A DNA stretch of 19,013 nucleotides from JAWLFI01 sp041685645 (GCA_041685645.1 JAWLFI010000030.1:1-19013), one strand, 5' to 3'. Numbered from the stretch's first letter, positions 1 through 7,129 are shown. A program made the numbers and translations. The notes: generated by a model from the sequence alone, not told the origin.

Positions 1-1
1 G

Positions 2-88
2 ACCAGTCGCGAGGATGGAGAGTTTGTTTTTCGCGATGATTTTGATCGATTTATTACTTATCGATTTTCCGTGGGTTTTGCCTTTTAA
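2..88 (+). CDS. C-terminal tail of an outer-membrane beta-barrel-like protein (partial)
   Basis: The window opens inside a reading frame that runs to a TAA stop at 86-88, leaving 28 residues. They end ITYRFSVGFAF, an alternating polar/aromatic strand with a terminal phenylalanine. That pattern is typical of the last strand of bacterial outer membrane beta-barrels, including the PorP/SprF-type and OmpA-like proteins common in Bacteroidota. No start or other domain is visible, so the family cannot be named. It lies 58 nt upstream of the thioredoxin gene on the same strand. The call rests only on the terminal-strand pattern and the uninterrupted frame. Confidence 0.5.
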   Translation, partial: TSREDGEFVFRDDFDRFITYRFSVGFAF

Positions 89-146
89 TTCAAAAAAAAT
101 TACAGATCTGCTCCCCGCTCGATGGGCATAGAAAAAGTACTACTGC

Positions 147-683
147 ATGAAAGTTGCCCAAAAGCTAATCGGGTTCGCAGTCGTTGCGATTCTTCTGGGA
201 TTGATCCTCTGGGCATACTATTACAATAAAGGCGCTGCCTCGGAGATCCGATTGGGAGATGTCGCTCCATCACTGCCCGTAACCCAAACCTTGCTTGATG
301 AAAATAAGTCCGGAAATCGGCCCTACGTACTCGTCAAATTTTGGGGCAGTTGGTGTGCTCCCTGCCGCCAATCTCATCCGCAATGGATCGCCTTGTATGA
401 AAAATACCGGGAGAAAGATGAGCGTAAGGTCCGGGAATTTGAAATTGTGAGCATTGCTTTGGAATCGGATAGTACTGCCTGGCGCCGAGCCATAGAAAAG
501 GACGAACTTCCATGGCTTGGACAGCTCATGCAGGCAAGAGCATTAGATGCTGCCTGGGCCGGCAAATATGGTATTGCGTCGGTTCCGGCCAACTTCCTGA
601 TCAATCCTCAGTCTCAGGTCGTGGGTCGCAATATGAGCCCCGGGGAAGTCGATCGCTTCTTATCTCGACAACTGACAAAATAA
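147..683 (+). CDS. TlpA-like membrane-anchored thioredoxin-fold protein
   Basis: A 178-residue protein with an N-terminal hydrophobic segment (about residues 7-25, no lipobox), so it is probably anchored in the inner membrane with its catalytic domain in the periplasm. The thioredoxin domain carries the WCAPC active site (Cys70 and Cys73) in the context FWGSWCAPCRQSHP. The cis-proline sits in ASVPANFLI near residue 147. WCxPC followed by a cis-Pro is the signature of TlpA/ResA/AhpC-TSA-type thiol-disulfide oxidoreductases, which reduce or rearrange disulfides, for instance during cytochrome c maturation. That role is known for the family and inferred here. Start ATG at 147 is followed at once by a positively charged lead-in and the TM helix. 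It is 95 nt upstream of grpE and may be a separate unit. The exact partner is unknown. Confidence 0.85.
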   Translation: MKVAQKLIGFAVVAILLGLILWAYYYNKGAASEIRLGDVAPSLPVTQTLLDENKSGNRPYVLVKFWGSWCAPCRQSHPQWIALYEKYREKDERKVREFEIVSIALESDSTAWRRAIEKDELPWLGQLMQARALDAAWAGKYGIASVPANFLINPQSQVVGRNMSPGEVDRFLSRQLTK

Positions 684-778
684 AGGAAAAATGGGTTTTC
701 TCCTGTCAAATTGACCGTTTTCTACCAATGGCAAAGAAATTGCACTGACTATGACTATGAATATGTTAACGAAAAACT

Positions 779-1354
779 ATGGGAAGAGATACCAATAAAG
801 ATGAATCCAATGAACGAGTCCTGGATCCGGAAGAGCAAAAGAGAGCTGAAGCAATGGCTGAAGAGGAGGTCGGGAAAAAAGTAGATGAGGAATCATCGGC
901 AGATGAGTCGGCCGGGATTTCACAAGAGAAATACGACGAGCTCAATGAAAAGTATATGCGCTTAGTCGCGGAGTTCGAAAACTACAAAAAGCGAACCGTG
1001 CGCGAGCGGGTCGAATTGATTCAGACCGCCGCGCGGGATACCATCGCCGATTTGCTGCCCATTTTAGATGATTTTGATCGGGCGAAAAAACTGGCCGATG
1101 ACGAAAGTTCCGACGAGAGCTTCTCTGAAGGAGTTGAGTTGGTGTATCAAAAGCTGCACAGCACCCTGAGGAAGCGAGGCTTGAAAGCGATGGAGAGCGA
1201 TGGAGAACCTTTTGATGCTGAGTATCACGAGGCCTTGACAGAAATGCCGGCTCCCTCTGATGATATGAAGGGGAAGGTCGTCGATACTGTAGAGAAAGGT
1301 TATTTTCTCAAAGAAAAAATTATCCGCCACGCCAAAGTTGTGGTGGGCAAATAA
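779..1354 (+). CDS. grpE: GrpE, nucleotide exchange factor of the DnaK chaperone
   Basis: A 191-residue protein with the GrpE layout: an acidic, low-complexity N-terminus (about residues 1-45), a long coiled coil (EKYMRLVAEFENYKKRTVRE, about 56-76), then the beta-wing domain. Diagnostic blocks are LLPILDDFDRA, the FDAEYHEAL segment, and the C-terminal VEKGYFLKEKIIRHAKVVV. GrpE releases ADP from DnaK in the DnaK-DnaJ-GrpE folding cycle in the cytoplasm. The ATG at 779 gives the normal family length; nearby upstream ATGs are in other frames or soon stop. dnaJ begins 13 nt after its stop, so the two are almost certainly co-transcribed. dnaK is not in the window. No CIRCE-type repeat was seen upstream, only a short GTCAA-A-TTGAC palindrome at 705-715. 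Confidence 0.97.
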   Translation: MGRDTNKDESNERVLDPEEQKRAEAMAEEEVGKKVDEESSADESAGISQEKYDELNEKYMRLVAEFENYKKRTVRERVELIQTAARDTIADLLPILDDFDRAKKLADDESSDESFSEGVELVYQKLHSTLRKRGLKAMESDGEPFDAEYHEALTEMPAPSDDMKGKVVDTVEKGYFLKEKIIRHAKVVVGK

Positions 1355-1367
1355 CGAATAAAGTCCA

Positions 1368-2537
1368 ATGGCAAAAAGAGATTATTACGAGATATTAGGT
1401 GTAGATAAGAATGCAGACGCCAAAACGATAAAGAAAGCATATCGAAAAATAGCCTTAAAATTCCACCCGGATAAAAATCCGGGCGATAAAGAAGCGGAAG
1501 AAAAGTTCAAGGAAGCGGCTGAAGCCTACGAAGTACTCAGTAATGAACAGAAAAAAGCGCGCTATGACCGCTTTGGTCATGCGGGTGTGGATCCCAATGC
1601 CGGTGGCGCTGGCGGCGGATTCTCCGGTCGTGGCATGAATATGGAGGATATCTTCGAGCAATTTGGAGATATTTTCGGCGATGGCGGAAGTCCGTTTGAA
1701 AGCTTCTTTCGCGGTGGAAGAGGCGGTGGTCAGGCTCGCGGTCAAAAAGGGTCTAATCTGCGCATCAAAGTGCCCTTGACTCTCAAGGAAATCGCCAATG
1801 GCACAGTCAAAAAAATCAAAGTAAAAAAACACTCACCTTGTAGTACTTGCGCCGGAAGCGGAGCAAAGAACAGCAGCTCCAAATCCACTTGCAATACTTG
1901 TGGAGGATCTGGAATGGTTCGCCAGGTGAAAAATACCTTTTTGGGTCAAATGCAAACCACGACAACATGCCCAAGTTGCGGTGGAGCAGGAGAGACCATT
2001 ACGGAGAAATGCACGGCCTGCAAAGGCGAAGGACGCACTTATGACGATGAAACCATTTCCATTGAGATCCCCGCGGGAGTGGAAGAAGGTATGCAGCTGT
2101 CCATGAGAGGAAAAGGTAACGCCGGCCGACAGGGTGGCCCTCCGGGAGATTTGCTGATTACCATTCAGGAAAAAGAACACGATGAACTCGAGCGCGATGG
2201 ACAGAATTTAGTTTATGAATTATATCTCAATTTTGCAGATGCAGCGCTGGGATCTAGTGTAGCTATTCCAACATTGAATGGAAAAGTAAAGGTGAAAATT
2301 CCGGCTGGTACGCAATCCGGAAAGATTTTACGCCTTCGCGGGAAAGGTTTGCCTTCAATTCAAGGTTACGCCAAAGGAGATCAACTCATTCACGTCAATT
2401 TATGGACGCCCAAGTCGGTTACGCCAGAGCAAAAAGACGTATTGGAACAAATGAAGGACTGGGATAATTTCCAGCCCGCTCCGGGAAAATCTGAAAAGGG
2501 TTTCTTTTCCAAAATGAAAGACTACTTTACCTCATGA
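1368..2537 (+). CDS. dnaJ: DnaJ (Hsp40), type I co-chaperone
   Basis: A 389-residue, full-length class I DnaJ. The J domain (residues 1-70) holds the HPD motif at 33-35, which stimulates DnaK ATPase activity. A Gly/Phe-rich linker follows (about 78-128). The zinc-finger domain (about 158-222) has all four CxxCxGxG-type repeats: CSTCAGSG, CNTCGGSG, CPSCGGAG and CTACKGEG, so both zinc sites should form. The C-terminal substrate-binding domains contain the expected LTLKEIANG and IPAGVEEGM segments and a basic tail. The protein binds unfolded clients and hands them to DnaK. It follows grpE by 13 nt, and its stop overlaps the gldH start by 4 nt (ATGA), so the three genes appear to form one operon. 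Nothing is missing or truncated. Confidence 0.98.
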   Translation: MAKRDYYEILGVDKNADAKTIKKAYRKIALKFHPDKNPGDKEAEEKFKEAAEAYEVLSNEQKKARYDRFGHAGVDPNAGGAGGGFSGRGMNMEDIFEQFGDIFGDGGSPFESFFRGGRGGGQARGQKGSNLRIKVPLTLKEIANGTVKKIKVKKHSPCSTCAGSGAKNSSSKSTCNTCGGSGMVRQVKNTFLGQMQTTTTCPSCGGAGETITEKCTACKGEGRTYDDETISIEIPAGVEEGMQLSMRGKGNAGRQGGPPGDLLITIQEKEHDELERDGQNLVYELYLNFADAALGSSVAIPTLNGKVKVKIPAGTQSGKILRLRGKGLPSIQGYAKGDQLIHVNLWTPKSVTPEQKDVLEQMKDWDNFQPAPGKSEKGFFSKMKDYFTS

Positions 2538-3007
2538 AATCAGGCTCAATTCTCCTCCTAGTATTTGGATTCTTACTCTGTGGCTGCGAAAGTTTGTATT
2601 TCAATGAGCGAGTTGAGGTCGCTGGTGATGTGTGGACCTACGGAGACACCAAGTCTTTTTCCTTTACCGTTCCGGATACCCAAAACCTCTACGACATTAG
2701 CCTGGGTATAGAATACGGGAAGGACTACGGTTACCAGAATGTGTACATCGAACTCGAAACGCTTTTCCCCAATGGGGATACACTAACGCAACCCTTTTCA
2801 ATGGATCTGGCCGACAAATTCGGGAATTGGTTGGGAGATTGTTCCGGCGATCTTTGCCACAAACAGTCGCTCTTACAGCCTCAAACTCGCTTTGAGCAGC
2901 AGGGAACCTATCAACTGAACTTCCGGCAATTCACTCGAAAAGACTCATTGATGGGCATTCACGCCCTGGAACTTGCGATTCAAAACGCAGAGGAAAAAGA
3001 GCTATAA
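2534..3007 (+). CDS. gldH: GldH-type gliding motility lipoprotein
   Basis: A 157-residue lipoprotein with signal peptide MKSGSILLLVFGFLLCGC; the lipobox LCGC puts the lipidated cysteine at residue 18. The body matches what I recall of GldH: an FNERVEV opening after the lipobox, a W-x-Y-x-D block, the central DIS-LGIEYGKDYGYQNVYIE segment, the LADKFGNWLGDCSGDL block, and a final G-Y-x-x-x-F-x-Q motif. GldH is an envelope lipoprotein needed for gliding in Flavobacterium johnsoniae; it is also found in many non-gliding Bacteroidota. The start ATG overlaps the dnaJ stop (ATGA), implying translational coupling. Its 3' end overlaps the convergent SDR gene by 6 nt, with no room for a separate terminator. 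The family assignment is from memory of the motif pattern. Confidence 0.82.
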   Translation: MKSGSILLLVFGFLLCGCESLYFNERVEVAGDVWTYGDTKSFSFTVPDTQNLYDISLGIEYGKDYGYQNVYIELETLFPNGDTLTQPFSMDLADKFGNWLGDCSGDLCHKQSLLQPQTRFEQQGTYQLNFRQFTRKDSLMGIHALELAIQNAEEKEL

Positions 3008-3787
3008 ACTCTTCGTTCGCCCACCATCGACAGGCAGGTTAATCCCGCTGATATAGCTCGCCGCCGGACTGGCCAAAAAGGCTGCTGCCGAACCAATCTC
3101 AGAAGCCTCAGCAAACCGCCGCAATGGCACATTTCTCTTCATTTGAATGACGACCTCGTCCCGAGAGCTGCTATTGTTCTCTGCTTTTTTTGCAATGATG
3201 CCTTCCAGACGTCCGGTTTTTGTGTAGCCCGGCAAGACATTATTGACGGTAATTCCGTAGGATCCCACTTCCTGAGCCCATGTCTTCGCCCAATTGGCCA
3301 TCGCCGCTCGTATGGTGTTTGAAACTCCAAGCCCGGGAATCGGCTCCTTCACCGACGTGCTGATAATATTGATGATGCGGCCATACCCACTTTTTTTCAT
3401 GTGGGGCAAAACTCCCTGCGCCAGCAATTGAGCCGTGAGCACGTGCTGCTCAAAAGCAGAGGAAAAAGCATCCCCTTCGGCCTCCGTGATGGGCCCGCCG
3501 GGAGGCCCTCCTGTATTGTTGATCAGAATCTGAATCTCTTTTTGTTTCAAAAAGGTACTCAGCTGACGTTTCAGCGCCTCTGGCTTGGAGAAATCCGCCA
3601 CTAAAAAGTCGTGGTCCTGATCACCGATCACCGTCAATTCCTCAATCACTGCACTCAGCTGTTCGCCCGATCGCGAGACCAAGGTTACATTCGCTCCTAA
3701 TTCGGCCAGCTCTATAGCTACAGCCTTACCTATGCCTCGCGAACTTCCGCACACTAAGGCATTTTTATTCCTGAGATTCCAGTCCAT
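3002..3787 (-). CDS. SDR-family protein with non-canonical active site
   Basis: A 261-residue Rossmann-fold protein of the short-chain dehydrogenase/reductase superfamily. The cofactor-binding loop is CGSSRGIG (residues 13-20), followed by an arginine-containing SRSGEQL segment (suggesting NADP(H)), the NNTGGPPGGP loop at 90-99 in place of NNAG, and a typical C-terminal AAFLASPAASYISGINLPVDGG. Ser143 is in the catalytic-serine position, but the YxxxK motif 13 residues later reads SNTIR, so Ser156 and Arg160 replace Tyr and Lys. A divergent SDR subgroup with this substitution exists, so the gene is not necessarily broken, but its reaction cannot be assumed. It is divergent from the 3-hydroxyanthranilate dioxygenase gene; such SDRs often sit in Bacteroidota tryptophan-catabolism clusters, so a role there is possible. 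Start ATG at 3787 gives the normal N-terminus. Confidence 0.85.
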   Translation of the reverse strand: MDWNLRNKNALVCGSSRGIGKAVAIELAELGANVTLVSRSGEQLSAVIEELTVIGDQDHDFLVADFSKPEALKRQLSTFLKQKEIQILINNTGGPPGGPITEAEGDAFSSAFEQHVLTAQLLAQGVLPHMKKSGYGRIINIISTSVKEPIPGLGVSNTIRAAMANWAKTWAQEVGSYGITVNNVLPGYTKTGRLEGIIAKKAENNSSSRDEVVIQMKRNVPLRRFAEASEIGSAAAFLASPAASYISGINLPVDGGRTKSL

Positions 3788-3908
3788 TGCTTTGATTTTC
3801 TTTCTCTTCGAAGATAGCCCTTTTCTTTAACTTTTGTTCCGCCCGCCCCACTAAAATTTGACGCCATCACATATTTTCCCTATCTTATCCACAACAAAAA
3901 ATCAAGCT

Positions 3909-4421
3909 ATGCGCAAGCCATTTAATTTTCAACAATGGATAGACGATCACAGACACGAACTAAAACCGCCCGTCGGGAATAAACAGCTGTATCTCGACAA
4001 TGATGACTTTATCGTCATGGTCGTCGGAGGACCCAATGGAAGAAAAGATTATCACTGGGAAGAAGGGGAAGAGCTCTTTTTTCAGCACGAAGGAGACATC
4101 ACCGTCAAGATTATGAACGAGCACGGAGAGCCCGAGGATATCCATATCCGCGAAGGTGAAATGTTTCTCCTGCCCCCGCGCATTCCCCATAGTCCTCAGC
4201 GCCCGGCCGGCAGCATTGGCCTCGTTATTGAGCGCTACCGCCGCAAAAATGAAAACGATAAGCTCATGTGGTTCTGCGAAAATTGTAACAATAAACTCCA
4301 CGAAGCGACCTTTGAGATGACCGACATCGTCAAGCAATTGCCCGTGGTCATCCAGTCATTTATGGATGATAAATCTCTGCGGACCTGCGATGAGTGCGGC
4401 ACCGTAATGGAGAAGGCATAG
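3909..4421 (+). CDS. nbaC: 3-hydroxyanthranilate 3,4-dioxygenase
   Basis: A 170-residue cupin enzyme that opens the ring of 3-hydroxyanthranilate with O2 in the kynurenine pathway, giving the precursor of quinolinate (NAD) or of 2-aminomuconate degradation. Expected residues are visible: Fe(II) ligands His49, Glu55 and His94, and substrate-binding Arg45, Arg98 and Glu108, within VGGPNGRKDYHW, LLPPRIPHSPQRP and GLVIERYR. The C-terminus carries the rubredoxin-like second metal site of bacterial enzymes: Cys123/Cys126 and Cys160/Cys163. A longer frame with a TTG start at 3858 exists, but the ATG at 3909 matches the family N-terminus (MRKPFNFQQWIDDH) and is preferred. It is divergent from the SDR gene; no other kynurenine-pathway gene is in the window. 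Confidence 0.95.
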   Translation: MRKPFNFQQWIDDHRHELKPPVGNKQLYLDNDDFIVMVVGGPNGRKDYHWEEGEELFFQHEGDITVKIMNEHGEPEDIHIREGEMFLLPPRIPHSPQRPAGSIGLVIERYRRKNENDKLMWFCENCNNKLHEATFEMTDIVKQLPVVIQSFMDDKSLRTCDECGTVMEKA

Positions 4422-4748
4422 GTTTTTTTATTTTTTTTGGGCGTGCCCCTCGAGTGCCCTTCGGGCAGCTCGAGGGTCGGGCTATCCGCTCTTAGTCAGG
4501 GCTCCACCCGCGGGCCAGCCATCGGCTGCAGTGGCTTCACTTGTCGCCGCTTCGCCTGTGGCTGGCAATAGCCGCGGGCGGAGACCCTGCCTGCCGCTAC
4601 TATCCCTCACGCGAAGGCAATGAAGCCCAAAAGTTGTCCCTGACATCGCTCAATAGGAATCCTATGCGAACAGAATACCCCCGCTAATGCTCACAGAAAG
4701 CTAAACCCGGACGATATAGAGTAGAAAACTACTTTCTTTGCGCGCTTT
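4422..4748. other. Non-coding interval between nbaC and rpmE2
   Basis: About 330 nt with no credible reading frame. It begins with two T-runs just after the nbaC stop (about 4424-4438), which could help end transcription though no stable hairpin precedes them. It then holds the folded GC-rich element described separately (4439-4613). The remainder, to about 4740, is unremarkable sequence in which I see no gene or motif, ending at the rpmE2 promoter. Confidence 0.7.
4439..4613 (+). repeat. Candidate dispersed, highly structured element (three-way-junction fold)
   Basis: The region folds almost completely by hand. A closing stem pairs GCGTG (4441-4445) with CACGC (4608-4612). Hairpin A (4447-4476) has about 13 base pairs with one bulged G and a TTC loop. 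Hairpin B (4497-4589) has about 32 pairs in successive stems: 4497-4501 with 4585-4589, 4502-4505 with 4580-4583, 4507-4513 with 4572-4578, 4514-4521 with 4559-4566, 4523-4526 with 4546-4549, and AGTG with CACT closing a GCTT loop. The unpaired joins carry similar words, CTATCCGCT (4482-4490) and CCGCTACTATCC. I recall similar GGGCGTGCCC...TATCCCTCACGC elements scattered between genes in Bacteroidota genomes, but only one copy is in this window. Strand and function are unknown; it could equally fold in the other orientation. Confidence 0.5.
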
Positions 4749-4749
4749 C

Positions 4750-4782
4750 TTTGGTAGGAAAAGAAAATAAATCTTATATTTG
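4750..4782 (+). promoter_or_regulatory. Bacteroidota-type promoter of rpmE2
   Basis: TTTG at 4750-4753 and TATATTTG at 4775-4782 are separated by 21 nt. They match the Bacteroidota primary-sigma consensus (TTTG near -33, TAnnTTTG near -7). Transcription would start a few bases after 4782, leaving a leader of roughly 20 nt before the ATG at 4811. Confidence 0.65.
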
Positions 4783-4810
4783 CAGTCCTTTAGAAGAAAA
4801 TAGGAGCGTT

Positions 4811-5110
4811 ATGAAAAAGAATACACATCCGGAAAACTATAGAACCGTTGTTTTTAAAGACTTCTCTTGCGATGAAGCCTTTCTTACGCGTTCTTGTGCA
4901 GAGACAGATGAGACCATCGTTTGGGAAGACGGCAATGAATATCCCCTGGTTAAATTGGAGATTTCCAGCTATTCCCACCCTTTCTACACCGGTAAAATGA
5001 AGTATGTAGATACTGCGGGTAGAATTGATAAATTCAACAAGAAATTTGCCAAGTTTTCAAGTAAAACGGAAACGAAAGAAGAGGAGACAGAAGCGGCCGA
5101 TAAGGAATAA
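4811..5110 (+). CDS. rpmE2: Ribosomal protein L31, type B (zinc-independent)
   Basis: A 99-residue protein of the large ribosomal subunit. The opening MKKNTHPENYRTVVFKD and the block EISSYSHPFYTGKMKYVDTAGRIDKFNKKF are characteristic of type B L31. The CxxC zinc motif of type A L31 is absent; the two cysteines lie 8 residues apart in SCDEAFLTRSC. The C-terminal tail (about residues 83-99) is Glu/Lys-rich and longer than the core family needs, which is common in Bacteroidota. The frame stays open upstream to a TTG at 4751, but that would place the promoter inside the gene, and the ATG at 4811 matches the family start. It has its own promoter upstream and a clear terminator downstream, so it is a monocistronic unit. 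Confidence 0.96.
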   Translation: MKKNTHPENYRTVVFKDFSCDEAFLTRSCAETDETIVWEDGNEYPLVKLEISSYSHPFYTGKMKYVDTAGRIDKFNKKFAKFSSKTETKEEETEAADKE

Positions 5111-5135
5111 ATTTGGTCGCCCGAAAATTATTGGC

Positions 5136-5175
5136 ATAGCCCTTGCTGTTACATCAGTGAAGGGCTATTTTTTTT
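5136..5175 (+). terminator. Rho-independent terminator of rpmE2
   Basis: A 9-bp perfect stem, ATAGCCCTT (5136-5144) with AAGGGCTAT (5160-5168), encloses a 15-nt loop and is followed by a run of T to 5175. It lies 26 nt after the rpmE2 stop and ends only 12 nt before the next gene's ATG. Confidence 0.85.
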
Positions 5176-5187
5176 AGAAATATCTGT

Positions 5188-6414
5188 ATGACAAATATTA
5201 TACTTTTTGACAACGATAGAAGAGACGAATTTCTTCCTCTGACTTTTACGCGCCCTACTTGCGAGCTGCGAGTGGGCTTATTCACGATTGCTGAAAAGTG
5301 GAGCCACTGGCTGAAAGGGCATATTTCTTATATCACTCAGGAGTATCTGTCTGAAAAATACCCCATATCTATTGCGAAGGAAAATTTTGTGATTAATGGT
5401 TCGGTGATGCCCAATGATCAGTTGGTTCGTCTCATTCAGCAACTCGAATTCAATGAGGCGCTCATGAAGGGCGAAGAACTCATTGCCGTTCGACTCGAGG
5501 AGGATCAGTTCGAGCGACTTATGGAGAACGACGACCTCGACGAATTGATCGGCTATCAACTCACGGAAACTCCCTTACAGCAACTAACGAGCCTGCCGGA
5601 TATCTTTCAAATGAACGCGGATCAGATCTCAACGGATTTTCACAAAATGACTGAGCTGCGGAAAGGAGCGCCCATTCCGGATACAGTCACAGCCGTTAAG
5701 CCCAATAACATTTTCATTGAAAAGAGCGCGGTTCTTGATCCCGGAACCATTCTCAATGCCTCTGAAGGCCCTATATATATAGGTCGCAATGCAAAAGTCA
5801 TGGAGGGATGCCTTATCCGTGGCCCCTTTACACTTGGGGAAAACAGCGTTTTGAAAATGGGGGCAAAAATCTATAGCGGGACGAGTATTGGCCCTTATTC
5901 AAAAGTCGGGGGCGAGGTGAATAATAGCGTAATCATAGGATATTCCAATAAGGCTCACGAGGGATTCCTGGGCAATTCCGTCATCGGCGAATGGTGTAAT
6001 ATAGGCGCTGACAGTAACAGCTCGAACCTTAAAAACAACTATAAAGACATTAAGATTTGGAATTATCCCCAAAAGAGATTTGTCGATACGGGCACTCAGT
6101 TTTGTGGCTTATTCATGGGAGATCATTCCAAGTGCGGTATTAATACTATGCTGAATACCGGAACAGTGGTGGGTGTGCACGCCAATATTTTTGGAGAGGG
6201 CTTCCCGCGGAATTTTATTCCCTCCTTTAGTTGGGGTGGAAAAAAACAATGGAAAACTCATCAATGGGACAAAGCCATGGAGACGGCAAATCTCATGATG
6301 GAGCGTCGCGGACAAACACTAAGCAAGGAAGAAAAGGACTTACATCGTCATATTTTTGAATGGACTTCAGACTACCGCACATGGGAAAAATCTCCATCTG
6401 GCAAAGACTCTTAA
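5188..6414 (+). CDS. GlmU-family protein (putative sugar nucleotidyltransferase with left-handed beta-helix)
   Basis: A 408-residue protein. The N-terminus (IILFDNDRRDEFLPLTFTRP, then ELRVGLFTIAEKW) matches the Bacteroidota 'GlmU family / putative sugar nucleotidyltransferase' group rather than true GlmU: the glycine-rich LxxGxGTRM pyrophosphorylase loop is missing. From about residue 170 to 345 the sequence shows hexapeptide-type repeats (IYIGRNAKVMEGCLIRGP, VLKMGAKIYSGTSIGPYS, NSVIIGYSNKAHEGFLGNS), which build a left-handed beta-helix as in acyl- and acetyltransferases. It probably modifies or activates a sugar or cell-envelope precursor in the cytoplasm; the substrate cannot be read from sequence. 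The ATG is 12 nt past the rpmE2 terminator. Its 3' end overlaps the methyltransferase gene, implying coupling. Confidence 0.85.
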   Translation: MTNIILFDNDRRDEFLPLTFTRPTCELRVGLFTIAEKWSHWLKGHISYITQEYLSEKYPISIAKENFVINGSVMPNDQLVRLIQQLEFNEALMKGEELIAVRLEEDQFERLMENDDLDELIGYQLTETPLQQLTSLPDIFQMNADQISTDFHKMTELRKGAPIPDTVTAVKPNNIFIEKSAVLDPGTILNASEGPIYIGRNAKVMEGCLIRGPFTLGENSVLKMGAKIYSGTSIGPYSKVGGEVNNSVIIGYSNKAHEGFLGNSVIGEWCNIGADSNSSNLKNNYKDIKIWNYPQKRFVDTGTQFCGLFMGDHSKCGINTMLNTGTVVGVHANIFGEGFPRNFIPSFSWGGKKQWKTHQWDKAMETANLMMERRGQTLSKEEKDLHRHIFEWTSDYRTWEKSPSGKDS

Positions 6415-7073
6415 GCTACTTTAGAGAAATTCATATTGAAAGTGCACCCGGAGAGGTCAACCCGCATCTCTACGTGAGCTTGTCAAAAGGTCGCTATATG
6501 TTAAGCTCGGCAAGAGCCATCTATTCTCATGGCGATTTATACGATAATTTTGTGCAGACATTTAAGAAAGTCAATTGGAATCAAGTGCCCGGAGACAGGA
6601 TGCTGCTGTTGGGATTCGGTCTGGGTTCTATTCCTATGATTCTAGAGAAGCAAGGCCGGGACTTTAAATATACAGCGGTAGAAAAGGACCCGAATGTCAT
6701 TTACTTAGCATCCAAATACACCTTACCTCTGATTCAATCCCCAGTTCACCTCTATGAGGCGGATGCCGGACAATTTGTAAAGCAGCAATCTCCGAAAACT
6801 TTTTCCTCCATCTGCATGGATATATTTTTAGAAGACATGATTCCCTCCCATGTGCAGAAGGAAGCCTTTATTGAAAAACTTCAAGCATTGTTATTACCTC
6901 GTGGAGTATTATTTGTCAATACACTTCGCCCCATTGAGAAAGATGGAGATGAAAAAGGCGAAAGTAAATTGACTCCTTTTCAGCAGCTGTTGCTAAAAGT
7001 TTTTCCTCAGGGGGATTTTGTTCCCGTAGGACCGAATGCTGTCTTTGTCAGCCGGGGAGACGTATTGCAGTAA
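6360..7073 (+). CDS. Spermidine-synthase-like class I SAM methyltransferase-fold protein
   Basis: A 237-residue protein with a Rossmann-like SAM-binding fold of the spermidine synthase-like type. Motif I is MLLLGFGLGSIP (about 81-92), and the acidic residue ending strand 2 is in AVEKDP (Glu108). The N-terminal region (LYVSLSKGRYMLSSARAIYSHG) resembles the substrate-side beta region of spermidine synthases. An aspartate-containing CMDIFLEDMIP strand follows near 147-157, and the C-terminus ends in a strand NAVFVSRGD. Family members include polyamine synthases and unassigned methyltransferases; the substrate is not evident. Two starts are possible: ATG 6360 (55-nt overlap with the upstream gene) or ATG 6381 (34-nt overlap); neither has a convincing ribosome binding site. 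It is likely co-transcribed with the GlmU-like gene. Confidence 0.75.
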   Translation: MDFRLPHMGKISIWQRLLSYFREIHIESAPGEVNPHLYVSLSKGRYMLSSARAIYSHGDLYDNFVQTFKKVNWNQVPGDRMLLLGFGLGSIPMILEKQGRDFKYTAVEKDPNVIYLASKYTLPLIQSPVHLYEADAGQFVKQQSPKTFSSICMDIFLEDMIPSHVQKEAFIEKLQALLLPRGVLFVNTLRPIEKDGDEKGESKLTPFQQLLLKVFPQGDFVPVGPNAVFVSRGDVLQ

Positions 7074-7129
7074 AGCCCGGAGAATAAATCTCAGGGGACT
7101 TTGCAAAACATACCTCCGACAATTATCAT

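Noticed and set aside
1455..1832. 125-codon minus-strand open frame inside dnaJ
   Set aside because: It is a shadow of the J domain and G/F region and shows no family features.
3960..4337. 125-codon minus-strand open frame inside nbaC
   Set aside because: It lies opposite the confirmed cupin frame and has no signature.
4811..5110. Type A (zinc) ribosomal protein L31
   Set aside because: The CxxC zinc-binding pairs are absent and the sequence blocks match type B.
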